From assembly GCA_018333535.1 (NCBI GenBank), contig JAGXTA010000123.1, forward strand, positions 1 to 54,340: 54,340 bases of DNA. The letters run 5' to 3'. Positions within the stretch are counted from its first letter, which is position 1; every line of letters starts with the position of its first letter. Under the pieces are notes generated by a model. It searched no databases. It was not told the DNA's origin and saw only the letters and a list, made by a program, of their open reading frames with translations. The translations under genes were made by a program, and so were the position numbers. Shown one piece after another: positions 42,740 to 50,953 of the stretch. This DNA comes from Deltaproteobacteria bacterium (GTDB lineage Bacteria; Desulfobacterota; BSN033; UBA1163).

Positions 42740-42868
42740 ATGAAAAAAAACGATAAAAAAACGACGAAAGAAAAATCCAAAGATCCAACGTCCTCTATGT
42801 ATGATTGCTGTTGGTACGAAGCATCCTCCTATGATCCATGCTGTGGCGGGGTTTGTTGCTGCTGTTAA
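42740..42868 (+). CDS. cysteine-rich micropeptide, copy 2
   Basis: The 42-residue product has a Lys-rich head (MKKNDKKTTKEKSKDPTSSM) and the tail YDCCWYEASSYDPCCGGVCC then CC. Eight Cys are in the tail. The core YDCCWYEAS-YDPCCGGVCC is identical to copy 1 except one residue, while heads differ. AAAGGAAGG precedes the ATG. The terminator at 42587 ends upstream transcription, so this gene has its own promoter. Function unknown; a metal or redox role fits the Cys groups. Confidence 0.8.
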   Translation: MKKNDKKTTKEKSKDPTSSMYDCCWYEASSYDPCCGGVCCCC

Positions 42869-42935
42869 GCGGTGGGGTAAACCACTGTTTGCACTTCAGT
42901 TTAGGAATGCTGAATGGCTTGAATGGTAAAGCGTT

Positions 42936-42969
42936 CCCAAGCCTCGCGTCCTGGAAGGGAGGGCTTGGG
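42936..42969. repeat. hairpin in the leader of the cupin gene
   Basis: CCCAAGCC (42936-42943) and GGCTTGGG (42962-42969) pair perfectly around an 18-base loop. No T-run follows. It stands about 100 bases before the cupin start and could be a leader structure or a remnant palindrome. Confidence 0.4.
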
Positions 42970-43065
42970 TAGCGTAGAGCGAGCCCCGGGATTGGACTTC
43001 TGGAATTTTCTGAGAGAATATTTCGGGTCCGTAGCCTCTCACCTTATAAAGAAAGGAGATAAAAG

Positions 43066-43431
43066 ATGAAAACAGCCGAAAAAAAGAGCCTGAACAACCC
43101 GGAAGAGGTGCGGACATTCGATAAAGGGAAATTGGAACTCATAAACATTGGGGGAGCCGCTATTGGACGAGCAACCTTCCAGCCTGGATGGAAGTGGTCT
43201 GAATCTGTTAAACCACTGTCAAAGACGGGCAGTTGTGAAGCTCCCCATTTCCAGTATCATGTGTCCGGGACGCTAAGAATTAAGATGGATGATGGTAAAG
43301 AAATAGAATGCAAGGCTGGGGATGTATCCTTGCTGCCAACAGGGCATGATGCCTGGGTGGTTGGAAATGATCCTGTGGTGGTGGTTGATTTCCAGGGGAT
43401 GGTTGATTACGCGAAAGAATTAACGAAATAA
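43066..43431 (+). CDS. small cupin-domain protein
   Basis: The 121-residue protein is a single cupin: GRATFQPGWKWSESVKPLS, then HFQYHVSGTLRIKMDDGKE and AGDVSLLPTGHDAWVVGN, the two cupin motifs with metal-type His. Residue conservation suggests metal binding with no recognisable substrate. An AAAGGAG site precedes the ATG. It precedes MetF-MetV by about 50 bases and may be co-transcribed. Confidence 0.8.
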   Translation: MKTAEKKSLNNPEEVRTFDKGKLELINIGGAAIGRATFQPGWKWSESVKPLSKTGSCEAPHFQYHVSGTLRIKMDDGKEIECKAGDVSLLPTGHDAWVVGNDPVVVVDFQGMVDYAKELTK

Positions 43432-43481
43432 TTTCCATTGAGCGCGCTGGGGGGGAGCGTAAAACACTGCATCAAACATCC

Positions 43482-45011
43482 ATGGGGAAAAACCGATTCA
43501 AAGAAGCCCTCCTCGGGAGAAAAGAGTTTGTCTACACCCTTGAGCTCGTGCCCGGAAGGGGATCCCGGGGAAAAACCCAGGATGATCTTTTACGAATTGT
43601 TGAGAAAGCGGCCGGGGCAAGGCTTGTCCACGCCGTCTCCATTACCGATAACCCCGGAGGTCATCCAGCCCTCTCTCCTAACGTGATCGGTCTCGAAGTC
43701 TCCCGCCTGGGCTTTGATCCGATTATTCACTTCACCTGCAAAGATAAGAATCGAAATCAGATTGAATCCACTCTCTATTCCCTGGATCGAATCGGGATTT
43801 CAAACCTCCTTTTGATGACCGGTGACTTTCCCCTCTATGGATTTGAGGGAAAGGCAAAACCTGTCTTCGACCTCGACTCTATTCAGCTCATCCATCTTAT
43901 CAATAAGATGAACCAGGGACTTGAAATTGATGGAAAGGCCCCCGGGGGAGGAGTGCGACTTCCTCCCACCCATTTTTTCAAAGGTTGCACCCTCTCCCCA
44001 TTTAAAAAATATGAATCGGAGGTGATGGCACAGTACTATAAACTTTACAAAAAAGTGAAGTCGGGGGCGGACTTTTTGATTACCCAGGTCGGCTTCGATG
44101 CCCGGAAATTTGACGAACTCCTCCGGTTTATGCGCCGAAATGCCTTTCAAATCCCCATTATTGGAAATGTCTACATCCTCAATCAACCTGTAGCGAAAGT
44201 GATGAACCGAGGGGGTGTCCCGGGATGTGTTGTCACGGATGAACTCTACCGGGTCTACGAAGAGGAAGCTAAAAGACCTGACAAGGGGAAATCTGCCCGC
44301 CTCACAAGGGCCGCAAAATTGATCGCCATCTTGAAGGGGATCGGCTATGACGGGGTCCATATTGGAGGACCGAACCTGGTCCATGAAGATGTGGAATGGG
44401 TAATCGAGAAGGGAAAGGAGTTTTTTCTGAACTGGGAGGAATGGGTTCACGAATTCTCCTTTCCTCAGAAAAATGGTTTTTATATCTTTGAGAAGGATCG
44501 GAATACAGGCCTGAACACAGAGGTTCCCGTTAATAGATTAACAAAACCGCGGAAGAGTCCGGGGCATGCCATCATGCGTTTCTTTCACCACCTGATGTTT
44601 ACTCCCGATGCCCCCCTTTTCAGGCCGGCAAAATGGTTTTTCAAAAAGATCGAGGGGACCCGACTGGAAGGCCCTGTAACGGAATGGGAATACTGGATTA
44701 AGTTTGTCAGTTCACGCTGCCGTCGATGCGGCGATTGCACCCTGTTGGAGGTCGCCTTTATCTGTCCCCATTCACAATGCCCTAAATATCTCTTCAACGG
44801 CCAATGTGGAGGTTCTCTGGAGGGATGGTGTGAAGTCTATCCCCAAAAGAAGAAGTGTATCTATGTGCGTGCTTACAACAGGCTCAAACCTTATGGAGAA
44901 GAAGAATCTCTAAAGGAGGGATATACTCCCCCCCGCAATTGGGCCCTGGATCAGACCTCTTCCTGGGTCAACTATTTCTTGGGCCGAGATCACCACAGCC
45001 AAAAAGAATGA
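43482..45011 (+). CDS. methylenetetrahydrofolate reductase fused to a MetV-type C-terminal domain
   Basis: The 509-residue protein begins with the MetF TIM-barrel (FVYTLELVPGRGSRGKTQDD, AVSITDNPGG, MTGDF, FLITQVGFDARKF, IPIIGNVYILNQP). It ends with a Cys-rich MTHFR C-terminal domain (SSRCRRCGDCTLLEV, FICPHSQCPK, NGQCGGSLEGWCEV), which in acetogens and Desulfobacterota is the separate MetV. Here the two are one chain. It reduces methylene-THF to methyl-THF, the Wood-Ljungdahl methyl branch, and methyl-THF is also the methyl donor to HgcA. ATG 43482 follows the cupin gene. Confidence 0.88.
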   Translation: MGKNRFKEALLGRKEFVYTLELVPGRGSRGKTQDDLLRIVEKAAGARLVHAVSITDNPGGHPALSPNVIGLEVSRLGFDPIIHFTCKDKNRNQIESTLYSLDRIGISNLLLMTGDFPLYGFEGKAKPVFDLDSIQLIHLINKMNQGLEIDGKAPGGGVRLPPTHFFKGCTLSPFKKYESEVMAQYYKLYKKVKSGADFLITQVGFDARKFDELLRFMRRNAFQIPIIGNVYILNQPVAKVMNRGGVPGCVVTDELYRVYEEEAKRPDKGKSARLTRAAKLIAILKGIGYDGVHIGGPNLVHEDVEWVIEKGKEFFLNWEEWVHEFSFPQKNGFYIFEKDRNTGLNTEVPVNRLTKPRKSPGHAIMRFFHHLMFTPDAPLFRPAKWFFKKIEGTRLEGPVTEWEYWIKFVSSRCRRCGDCTLLEVAFICPHSQCPKYLFNGQCGGSLEGWCEVYPQKKKCIYVRAYNRLKPYGEEESLKEGYTPPRNWALDQTSSWVNYFLGRDHHSQKE

Positions 45012-45146
45012 AGGCATCAGGCTGGATTTTACTCCCAAAAGCCGGTGGTTGCCCCGGGTCTGACATACAAATTTTCGCATTCGTGACAGAGCGCCCCTCC
45101 TTCTTAAAACACTGCCTCCGCGGTCCTTTTTGGCAAATGGGCTTCC

Positions 45147-45175
45147 CTTGATTTTCCGAAAATGGGTGATTAATT
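45147..45175 (+). promoter_or_regulatory. sigma32-like promoter of the shortened Hsp20 gene
   Basis: CTTGATT (45147-45153), 14 bases and GATTAATT (45168-45175), then TTAGATTGAAAAG, copy the peptide promoters at 40626 and 42686. The start codon is 24 bases downstream. Confidence 0.5.
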
Positions 45176-45199
45176 TTAGATTGAAAAGAGGTGAGAGTG

Positions 45200-45364
45200 A
45201 TGTATGTCATTAAAGGAATAAAACGATGTTCATGCTATGAGCTGGATGATAAGGAAAGGCGAATGTTGGTTGAAGTGGAACTTCCTGGAGGGAAGAGAGA
45301 GGAATTAACCTTGGAAAGGGAGAAGGTTAATTTCTTTATTCCTTCGAGGGCTATTTGCGGCTGA
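45200..45364 (+). CDS. shortened Hsp20-like protein, copy 3
   Basis: A 54-residue frame reads MYVIKGIKRCSCYELDDKER and then MLVEVELPGGKREELTLERE, the front half of an alpha-crystallin domain as in the two 99-residue copies (Cys-x-Cys, then VEVELPG). It ends at a TGA before the second half. The promoter is intact, so it is either a working short form or a 3'-truncated relic. No SECIS-like hairpin follows the TGA, and the next frame is soon stopped again. It was too short for standard calls. Confidence 0.65.
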   Translation: MYVIKGIKRCSCYELDDKERRMLVEVELPGGKREELTLEREKVNFFIPSRAICG

Positions 45365-45384
45365 AACATTCGCCTGGTTTGGGT

Positions 45385-46542
45385 CTAAAAGGTTCTTTCA
45401 ACTTCCTGGAGCATCTGTCGGGCGATGATCAACCTCATGATCTGGGCAGTCCCTTCATAGATCTGAATGGCCTTGGCATCTCTCATCAATTTCTCAACAG
45501 GGTGCCACTTCGTATATCCCAATCCCCCGTAGATTTGAACCGCATCCGTTGTCACTCGCATGGCGATATCCGAGGCAAGGGCCTTGGCCATGGCCGCCTC
45601 TTTCGAATTCTTCACTCCCTGGTCTGCAAGCCAGGCCGCTTTATAGACCAGAAGCCTGGCGGCCTCGATATCCTTTGACATGTCCGCCAATAAGAACTGA
45701 ATGGCCTGATGCTGGGCGATCGGAACTCCGAATTGAATTCGTTTCTTCGCATACTGTGTGGCCAACTCCATGGCCGACCGGGCAATCCCCACTGCTCCTA
45801 TAGCGATCATCGGGCGGGTGATGTCAAGGGCGGCCATCGCCTTCTTGAATCCGTCGCCCTCTCCTCCCAATAAATTTTCTCTGGGAATTCTGACATGATT
45901 AAATGTCACCGCAGTCGTATTCGACGCCCTCTGGCCCATCTTGTCAATGGGCTCTCCATGGCTCACTCCCTCTAAATTGGAGGGGACAATAAGACAGATG
46001 ATCCCTTTATGTCTCTTCCCGGGATCGGTCGTTGCAAACACCACGTAGAAATCGGCATATCCCCCATTGGTGATCCACATCTTCGTTCCATTGAGGACAT
46101 AATGGTCGCCATCGAGGACGGCAGTCGTTCGCATCGAAGCCGGGTCAGATCCACCTGTCACCTCACTCAGGCAGTAAGAGGCAATGCTGAACCGAGAGCA
46201 GAAGGGACTGAGGAATCGTTCCTTCTGCTCTTCCGTCCCGAATTTAATAATGGGAAAGAGGGCTAAAGTGCTTACGAAGATGGAGACATAGATTCCCATG
46301 CAGCCCGCCGCCAGTTCTTCAGAGAAGATGCAGGTATCTAAAACCCCTAAGCCCTGCCCGCCATATTCCTTAGGGACCAGAGGGGTGAAAAAACCCTCCT
46401 GATGGGCCTTCTCCATAAGGTCTAAAGGGAAAGTCCCATCCCCATCATGCTGGGCTGCCACGGGGAGGATCACCTCTTTTGCAAATCGTCTGGCCTTCTC
46501 CTGAAGGGACTTCTGCTCTGGTGTTAAGTCGAACCCGATCAT
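45385..46542 (-). CDS. acyl-CoA dehydrogenase
   Basis: The 385-residue flavoprotein has CLSEVTGGSDPASMRTTAV and KMWITNGGYADFYVVFATTD (FAD- and substrate-binding), EKLMRDAKAIQIYEGTAQI with the catalytic Glu363, and the usual N-terminal helical part. It oxidises acyl-CoA to enoyl-CoA and passes electrons to ETF. It overlaps the start of the next gene upstream, Hbd, in an ATGA junction. Short- to medium-chain specificity is likely. Confidence 0.93.
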   Translation of the reverse strand: MIGFDLTPEQKSLQEKARRFAKEVILPVAAQHDGDGTFPLDLMEKAHQEGFFTPLVPKEYGGQGLGVLDTCIFSEELAAGCMGIYVSIFVSTLALFPIIKFGTEEQKERFLSPFCSRFSIASYCLSEVTGGSDPASMRTTAVLDGDHYVLNGTKMWITNGGYADFYVVFATTDPGKRHKGIICLIVPSNLEGVSHGEPIDKMGQRASNTTAVTFNHVRIPRENLLGGEGDGFKKAMAALDITRPMIAIGAVGIARSAMELATQYAKKRIQFGVPIAQHQAIQFLLADMSKDIEAARLLVYKAAWLADQGVKNSKEAAMAKALASDIAMRVTTDAVQIYGGLGYTKWHPVEKLMRDAKAIQIYEGTAQIMRLIIARQMLQEVERTF

Positions 46543-47396
46543 CTCTTGCCTCCATAATGGTAAAAACCTCTGCCTGTTTTGACTCCTAAATATCCGGCAT
46601 CCACATATTTCAGGAGAAGAGGACAGGGCCGGTATTTATCTCCAAAACCCTCCTGAAGAACGCTCATCACAGAGAGAACCGTGTCCAGTCCCACAAAATC
46701 GGCTAATTCCAGAGGGCCCATGGGATGATTGGCTCCCATCTTCATGATTGCATCAATATCCTCCGCTTTTCCCAGACCTTCGTAAAGGGCATAGACGGCC
46801 TCGTTCATATAGCTAAAGATCAACCGGCTCGATACAAACCCTGGAAAATCGCTTGCTTCCAGAGGGGTTTTCCCGAGTTTTAAACTTAATTCTTTTGTAA
46901 TCTGAAAGGTCTCATCCGACGTCACCAACCCCCGGATGATCTCGATCAACTTCATCACAGGCGCCGGATTGAAGAAATGCATGCCGATCACACGATCCGG
47001 CTTTCGGGTGACAGAGGCGATCCGTGTGATCGAGATCGATGAGGTGTTGCTGGCAAGGATTGTTTCCGGTCCGGCCACCTCCTCCAGTTTTTTAAAAATC
47101 TCCCACTTCAAAGGGATGTTCTCCACAGCGGCTTCGATGATGAAATCGCAATCTCTGAAATCCTCCATCTTCACCGTTATAGAAAGTCTTTGAATGGTCT
47201 CCTCTTTCTCCGTAGATGTCATCTTTCCTTTTTGAACTCGCCTATCCAAATCGGTGATGATCCTCATTCTCCCCTTTTCAACCGCATCCTGATTTACATC
47301 CCTCATCAAAACATTAAATTCGGAGGTGACGGCCGCCTCTGCAATCCCACTACCCATCTGCCCCGCTCCAATCACTCCTATCTTTTTAATCTCCAT
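46539..47396 (-). CDS. 3-hydroxybutyryl-CoA dehydrogenase
   Basis: The 285-residue NAD-dependent enzyme begins IKKIGVIGAGQMGSGIAEAA (Rossmann loop), has SNTSSISITRIAS and the catalytic GMHFFNPAPVMKLIEI with the His-x-Phe-Asn-Pro motif, then the helical 3-hydroxyacyl-CoA domain (NHPMGPLELADFVGLD). It makes acetoacetyl-CoA or runs in reverse. With the acyl-CoA dehydrogenase it forms a two-gene beta-oxidation or butyrate unit. Confidence 0.94.
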   Translation of the reverse strand: MEIKKIGVIGAGQMGSGIAEAAVTSEFNVLMRDVNQDAVEKGRMRIITDLDRRVQKGKMTSTEKEETIQRLSITVKMEDFRDCDFIIEAAVENIPLKWEIFKKLEEVAGPETILASNTSSISITRIASVTRKPDRVIGMHFFNPAPVMKLIEIIRGLVTSDETFQITKELSLKLGKTPLEASDFPGFVSSRLIFSYMNEAVYALYEGLGKAEDIDAIMKMGANHPMGPLELADFVGLDTVLSVMSVLQEGFGDKYRPCPLLLKYVDAGYLGVKTGRGFYHYGGKR

Positions 47397-47553
47397 ATGC
47401 TACCTCCCCTGTTTATTTTAAAAATTATAACGTGATTTAACTCTTTTGAACACCCCTTTTTCCAAAGGGGATTCTCAGAAATAAATTTGCTTAATCAAGA
47501 TGGATGATTTAAAATTTTTATATCTGTTTTTATTTCCCTATGAAAGGAGAAAA

Positions 47554-48045
47554 ATGATGAAAAAAGTCCTCTTTATTTCTCTATTGTCTGTTGCTCTTCT
47601 CTCCGGAAGCCTTTCTCTTGCCCAAGAGAAAGCGAAGGTGGCCTATCCTGTGGGATACAGAGATTGGCCCCATGTGAAGTCCATGCTCATCCATGATCCG
47701 AAACACCCCCTTTACAATCCCTTCAGCGGCCTTCATCATATTTATGTAAACAAAAAGGGTCTGGAGGCTTACAGGAAGGGGGGAGATTTCCCGGATGGAA
47801 CGGTCATCGTCTTTGACCTTTTAGAGGCAACTGTAGATCAGGGAGCTTATGTGGAGGGAGCGAGAAAATTTGTCGGGGTGATGCAAAAAGACTCCAAAAA
47901 GTTCAAGGAGACAGGGGGTTGGGGGTTTGACGCTTTTGAAAAGGATACGAAAAATTCCTTTGTCAAAGACGGAGGAAAGGGCTGCTATAATTGCCATTTG
48001 GGTCAGAAAGATAAAGATTATGTCTTTTCAAAATATCGCCCTTAA
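47554..48045 (+). CDS. cytochrome P460-type periplasmic heme protein
   Basis: The 163-residue protein has a signal peptide (MMKKVLFISLLSVALLSGSL) and the P460-family body YPVGYRDWPHVKSMLI, HHIYVNKKGLEAYR and GCYNCHLGQKDKDYVF with the CxxCH heme site at Cys144/Cys147/His148. Cytochrome P460 proteins oxidise hydroxylamine or nitric oxide in some bacteria; in others the role is unknown. An AAAGGAG site precedes ATG 47554. Upstream in-frame codons give no signal peptide. It precedes the aa3 cluster by 390 bases. Confidence 0.85.
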   Translation: MMKKVLFISLLSVALLSGSLSLAQEKAKVAYPVGYRDWPHVKSMLIHDPKHPLYNPFSGLHHIYVNKKGLEAYRKGGDFPDGTVIVFDLLEATVDQGAYVEGARKFVGVMQKDSKKFKETGGWGFDAFEKDTKNSFVKDGGKGCYNCHLGQKDKDYVFSKYRP

Positions 48046-48434
48046 ACCCAATGCTGTTCATTTAAGTCGTTCGTGCTGAGCCCTTCGACTCACCGTTCGC
48101 CCTGAGGCTCTCGAAGGGACGAACGGTTCGCTCAGGACAGGCTTTGTCGAAGCATGAACGGCTTAGGGACGCACCCTTCGACAAGCTCAGGGTGAACGGT
48201 GACAGCCTAACTGAAAAGTATTACCCTTAAACCCATGTGCGCTCTGCCTCGATTTCTATCCAAATTTCATGTCTAACCAAATATTTATGAATTTCGCCTC
48301 GTCTCCCCTCTCCCTTCGCAGGGGAGAGGGGACGGCCAAAAAGTGAGAATAGAAGAGAATTCTCAGGTTTCGATGTGTAAGAATTGAGCAATTAGGATTG
48401 ATTTTATGGCAGGTTTACGATAAATTAATTCAAT
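48046..48434. repeat. 390-base gap filled by palindromic repeats
   Basis: 48067-48206 is a compound of CGTTCGTGCTGAGCCC, GTTCGCCCTGAGGC, CCTTCGACAAGCTC and GTGAACGGT units, the same family as 29701-29772. A second palindrome TCCCCTCTCCC / GGGAGAGGGGA lies at 48304-48332. No gene is supported. The Sco1 promoter is presumably between 48335 and 48434, but no convincing boxes were found. Confidence 0.75.
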
Positions 48435-49241
48435 ATGTCAGGCTATCCTGTTCATTCTCTCCTCATAAGAGTGTTGATATTGGTTCTGATCCTTTTTTGT
48501 GATGGCAGCCTTTTTGCCCATGTCGAACAGCATCGTGAAACCAAAGGGATTGGAATTGATGAAAGGCTGGGCCATTTTGTCCCATTGGATTTGACCTTCC
48601 GCGATGAAAATGGAAAGCCAATTGTCCTCAGAGAGTTGATCGACAGACCTACGATCTTCGCTCCGGTCTTTTTATCCTGTCCGGATGTCTGTAGTTTCTT
48701 ACTGTCCAATCTCTCAGCGACCCTGAATCGATTACCCGGAGATCCCGGAAAAGAATTTCTGATCCTCGCTGTGAGTTTTGATGAAACAGAGGGTTCTCTT
48801 CTCGCCTTGGAAAAGAAGAACCTCTATCTCAAGATGATCGAAAAACCATTTCCGGAAGAAGCCTGGAGATTTTTGACAGGCGACCGGGAAAGTATTCTTA
48901 AACTCATGGACGCCGTGGGTTTTTATTTTAAGAGAGAGGGCAAAAGTTTCTTACACCCTGTCGCCCTGATCATTCTCGCTCCCGATGGGAAGATCACCCG
49001 ATACCTCTATGGCACGGAGATTCTGCCTTTTGATTTAAGGATGGCGCTCCTTGAAGCCTCTGAAGGAAGGATCGGACCCACGGTCAGTAAAGTCTTGCGG
49101 TTCTGCTTCAGTTATGATCCGAAAGGTCGAAAATATGTCTTTAATACATTGAAAATTACCGGAATCGTCACATTGACCTTCGCCTTCTCGTTCATCCTAT
49201 TTCTCGTTTGGAGAGGGAGGAGGAGGTCGAAAAAAGGTTGA
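48435..49241 (+). CDS. Sco1/SenC-type copper chaperone
   Basis: The 268-residue protein has an N-terminal signal/anchor, a thioredoxin-like Sco domain with VFLSCPDVCSFLL (Cys82, Cys86) and the copper-ligand His174 (SFLHPVALI), and a C-terminal membrane segment (TLTFAFSFILFLVWRG). Sco delivers copper to the CuA centre of oxidase subunit II. It is the first gene of the aa3 cluster, six bases before subunit I. The additional C-terminal membrane helix is common in Sco proteins placed in oxidase operons. Confidence 0.9.
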   Translation: MSGYPVHSLLIRVLILVLILFCDGSLFAHVEQHRETKGIGIDERLGHFVPLDLTFRDENGKPIVLRELIDRPTIFAPVFLSCPDVCSFLLSNLSATLNRLPGDPGKEFLILAVSFDETEGSLLALEKKNLYLKMIEKPFPEEAWRFLTGDRESILKLMDAVGFYFKREGKSFLHPVALIILAPDGKITRYLYGTEILPFDLRMALLEASEGRIGPTVSKVLRFCFSYDPKGRKYVFNTLKITGIVTLTFAFSFILFLVWRGRRRSKKG

Positions 49242-49247
49242 ACAAAG

Positions 49248-50831
49248 ATGGCCGGCTTCTACGAAGATGAAGGGCGATTAAGGGGGATTCTGGGTTGGAT
49301 CTTTTCCACCGACCATAAGAGGATCGGTCTTCTCTATCTTTTTGCGATTCTCTTTTTCTATGCCATCGGGGTTCTCCTCGGTTTTCTGATGCGTCTCGAA
49401 TTGATGGCGCCGGGTCCCACGATCATGAGACCACAGACTTATAATGCCATCTTCACCCTGCACGGGGTGATCATGATCTTCTTATTCGTCATCCCCGGCA
49501 TTCCCTCCATCTTCGGAAATTTCTTCCTTCCGATCCAGATCGGCGCAACAGATGTCGCCTTCCCAAGGCTCAATCTCCTCTCCTGGTGGATTTATATGAT
49601 CGGTGCTGTTTTAGCCGTTCTCTCCCTATTCACCGGAGGCGGACCTGTGGATACGGGTTGGACCTTCTACGTGCCTTACAGCCTCCGGACTTCGGTCAAT
49701 GTCCCTCTCGCTGTCTTTGCGGTCTTCATCCTGGGATTTTCATCGATTCTCACAGGAATCAATTTTGTGACAACCACTCACCAGCTCCGGGCCCCCGGGA
49801 TGACCTGGTTTCGCCTTCCCCTCTTCGTATGGGCCGTCTATGCCACAGCATGGATCCAGGTTCTGGTCACTCCCGTGATAGGGATTACCCTTCTTCTCAC
49901 CCTGATGGAAAGACTGGTGGGTGTTGGGATATTCGACCCGGCAAAAGGAGGGGATCCGCTCCTCTATCAACATCTCTTCTGGATCTATTCCCATCCGGCT
50001 GTCTATATCATGATCCTTCCTGCCATGGGAGTGATTTCAGAGATCATCCCCGTCTTTGCGCGAAGGACGATCTTCGGGTATAAGGCGATGGCTTTTTCAA
50101 TTCTTGCCATTGCCGTGGTGGGCTCTTTTGTCTGGGGACACCATATGTTCGTCAGCGGACAGAGCGACCTCGCCTCAATCATCTTTTCTCTCCTCACCTT
50201 TCTGGTAGCCGTCCCCAGCGGCGTGAAGGTCTTTAACTGGGTCTCGACCCTATATAAGGGTTCCATAGAGGTCACCCCTCCCCTTCTTTTTGCCTTGACC
50301 TTCATCTTCCTATTTTCAATCGGCGGGCTTACGGGCCTCTTCCAGGGAGCCCTTGCCACGGATGTCCATCTCCATGATACCTACTGGGTGGTGGGCCATT
50401 TTCATTATGTCATCTTCGGGGGAACGGGATTTGCCCTTTTCGGAGCCCTTCATTACTGGTTTCCGAAGATGTTTGGCCGTATGTATCATAAGAAGATCCC
50501 TTATTTCGCATGGGCCCTGCTCTTTGTCGGGTTCAACACGCTTTACTTTCCAATGCTCATCTTGGGCTGGCAAGGGATGCCGAGAAGGTACTTCGACTAC
50601 CTCCCCCAATTTCACTCCCTCCAATTCGTCTCCACAATTGGATCCTGGATTCTGATTGGAGGCTTGATCCTGATGTTCGGCAACCTCATCCATTCTCTTT
50701 TCAGAGGTGAAAAGGCAGAGGGAAATCCATGGGGAGGAGCCACGCTCGAATGGCAGATCCCGTCCCCACCTCCTAAGGAGAATTTTGTAGAGACTCCTCA
50801 GGTTGAACGGGGACCCTATGAATTCAGATGA
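49248..50831 (+). CDS. ctaD: aa3-type cytochrome c oxidase subunit I, A2 subtype
   Basis: The 527-residue, about 12-helix subunit has TDHKRIGLLYLF, the heme a ligand His in FTLHGVIMIF, the CuB/Tyr region WIYSHPAVYIMILPAMG, GHHMFVSG and HDTYWVVGHFHYVIFG. At the end of the D channel the sequence reads YSHPAVY, without the Glu of the A1 type (GHPEVY), so it belongs to the A2 (YS) branch. It reduces O2 to water with proton pumping. The gene order is sco1-ctaD-ctaE-ctaF-ctaC-ctaB. Confidence 0.95.
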   Translation: MAGFYEDEGRLRGILGWIFSTDHKRIGLLYLFAILFFYAIGVLLGFLMRLELMAPGPTIMRPQTYNAIFTLHGVIMIFLFVIPGIPSIFGNFFLPIQIGATDVAFPRLNLLSWWIYMIGAVLAVLSLFTGGGPVDTGWTFYVPYSLRTSVNVPLAVFAVFILGFSSILTGINFVTTTHQLRAPGMTWFRLPLFVWAVYATAWIQVLVTPVIGITLLLTLMERLVGVGIFDPAKGGDPLLYQHLFWIYSHPAVYIMILPAMGVISEIIPVFARRTIFGYKAMAFSILAIAVVGSFVWGHHMFVSGQSDLASIIFSLLTFLVAVPSGVKVFNWVSTLYKGSIEVTPPLLFALTFIFLFSIGGLTGLFQGALATDVHLHDTYWVVGHFHYVIFGGTGFALFGALHYWFPKMFGRMYHKKIPYFAWALLFVGFNTLYFPMLILGWQGMPRRYFDYLPQFHSLQFVSTIGSWILIGGLILMFGNLIHSLFRGEKAEGNPWGGATLEWQIPSPPPKENFVETPQVERGPYEFR

Positions 50832-50835
50832 TAAA

Positions 50836-50940
50836 AATTCGAAATTCGAATATCGGGCGAAGCTTCTCGAAGGGATCAACCCGAAATAAAGCGGGTTTTT
50901 AATTCTCCGTTCGCCCTGAGGCTCTCGAAGGGATGAACGA
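50836..50940. repeat. mixed palindromic repeats between ctaD and ctaE
   Basis: AAATTCGAAATTCGAATATC, GGGCGAAGCTTCTCGAAGGG and a second unit GTTCGCCCTGAGGCTCTCG (as at 48095) fill the 120-base spacer. They combine members of two repeat families seen elsewhere in the window. Confidence 0.7.
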
Positions 50941-50953
50941 TTGTGGATAAAGG

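Noticed and set aside
45008-45151. 48-codon frame after MetF-MetV (MKASGWILLP...)
   Set aside because: Overlaps the stop by ATGA, but no ribosome site, no known domain and no second copy; not enough support.
45362-45400. TGA of the 54-residue Hsp20-like gene as a Sec codon
   Set aside because: The next in-frame stop comes seven codons later and no hairpin or Hsp20 second half follows.
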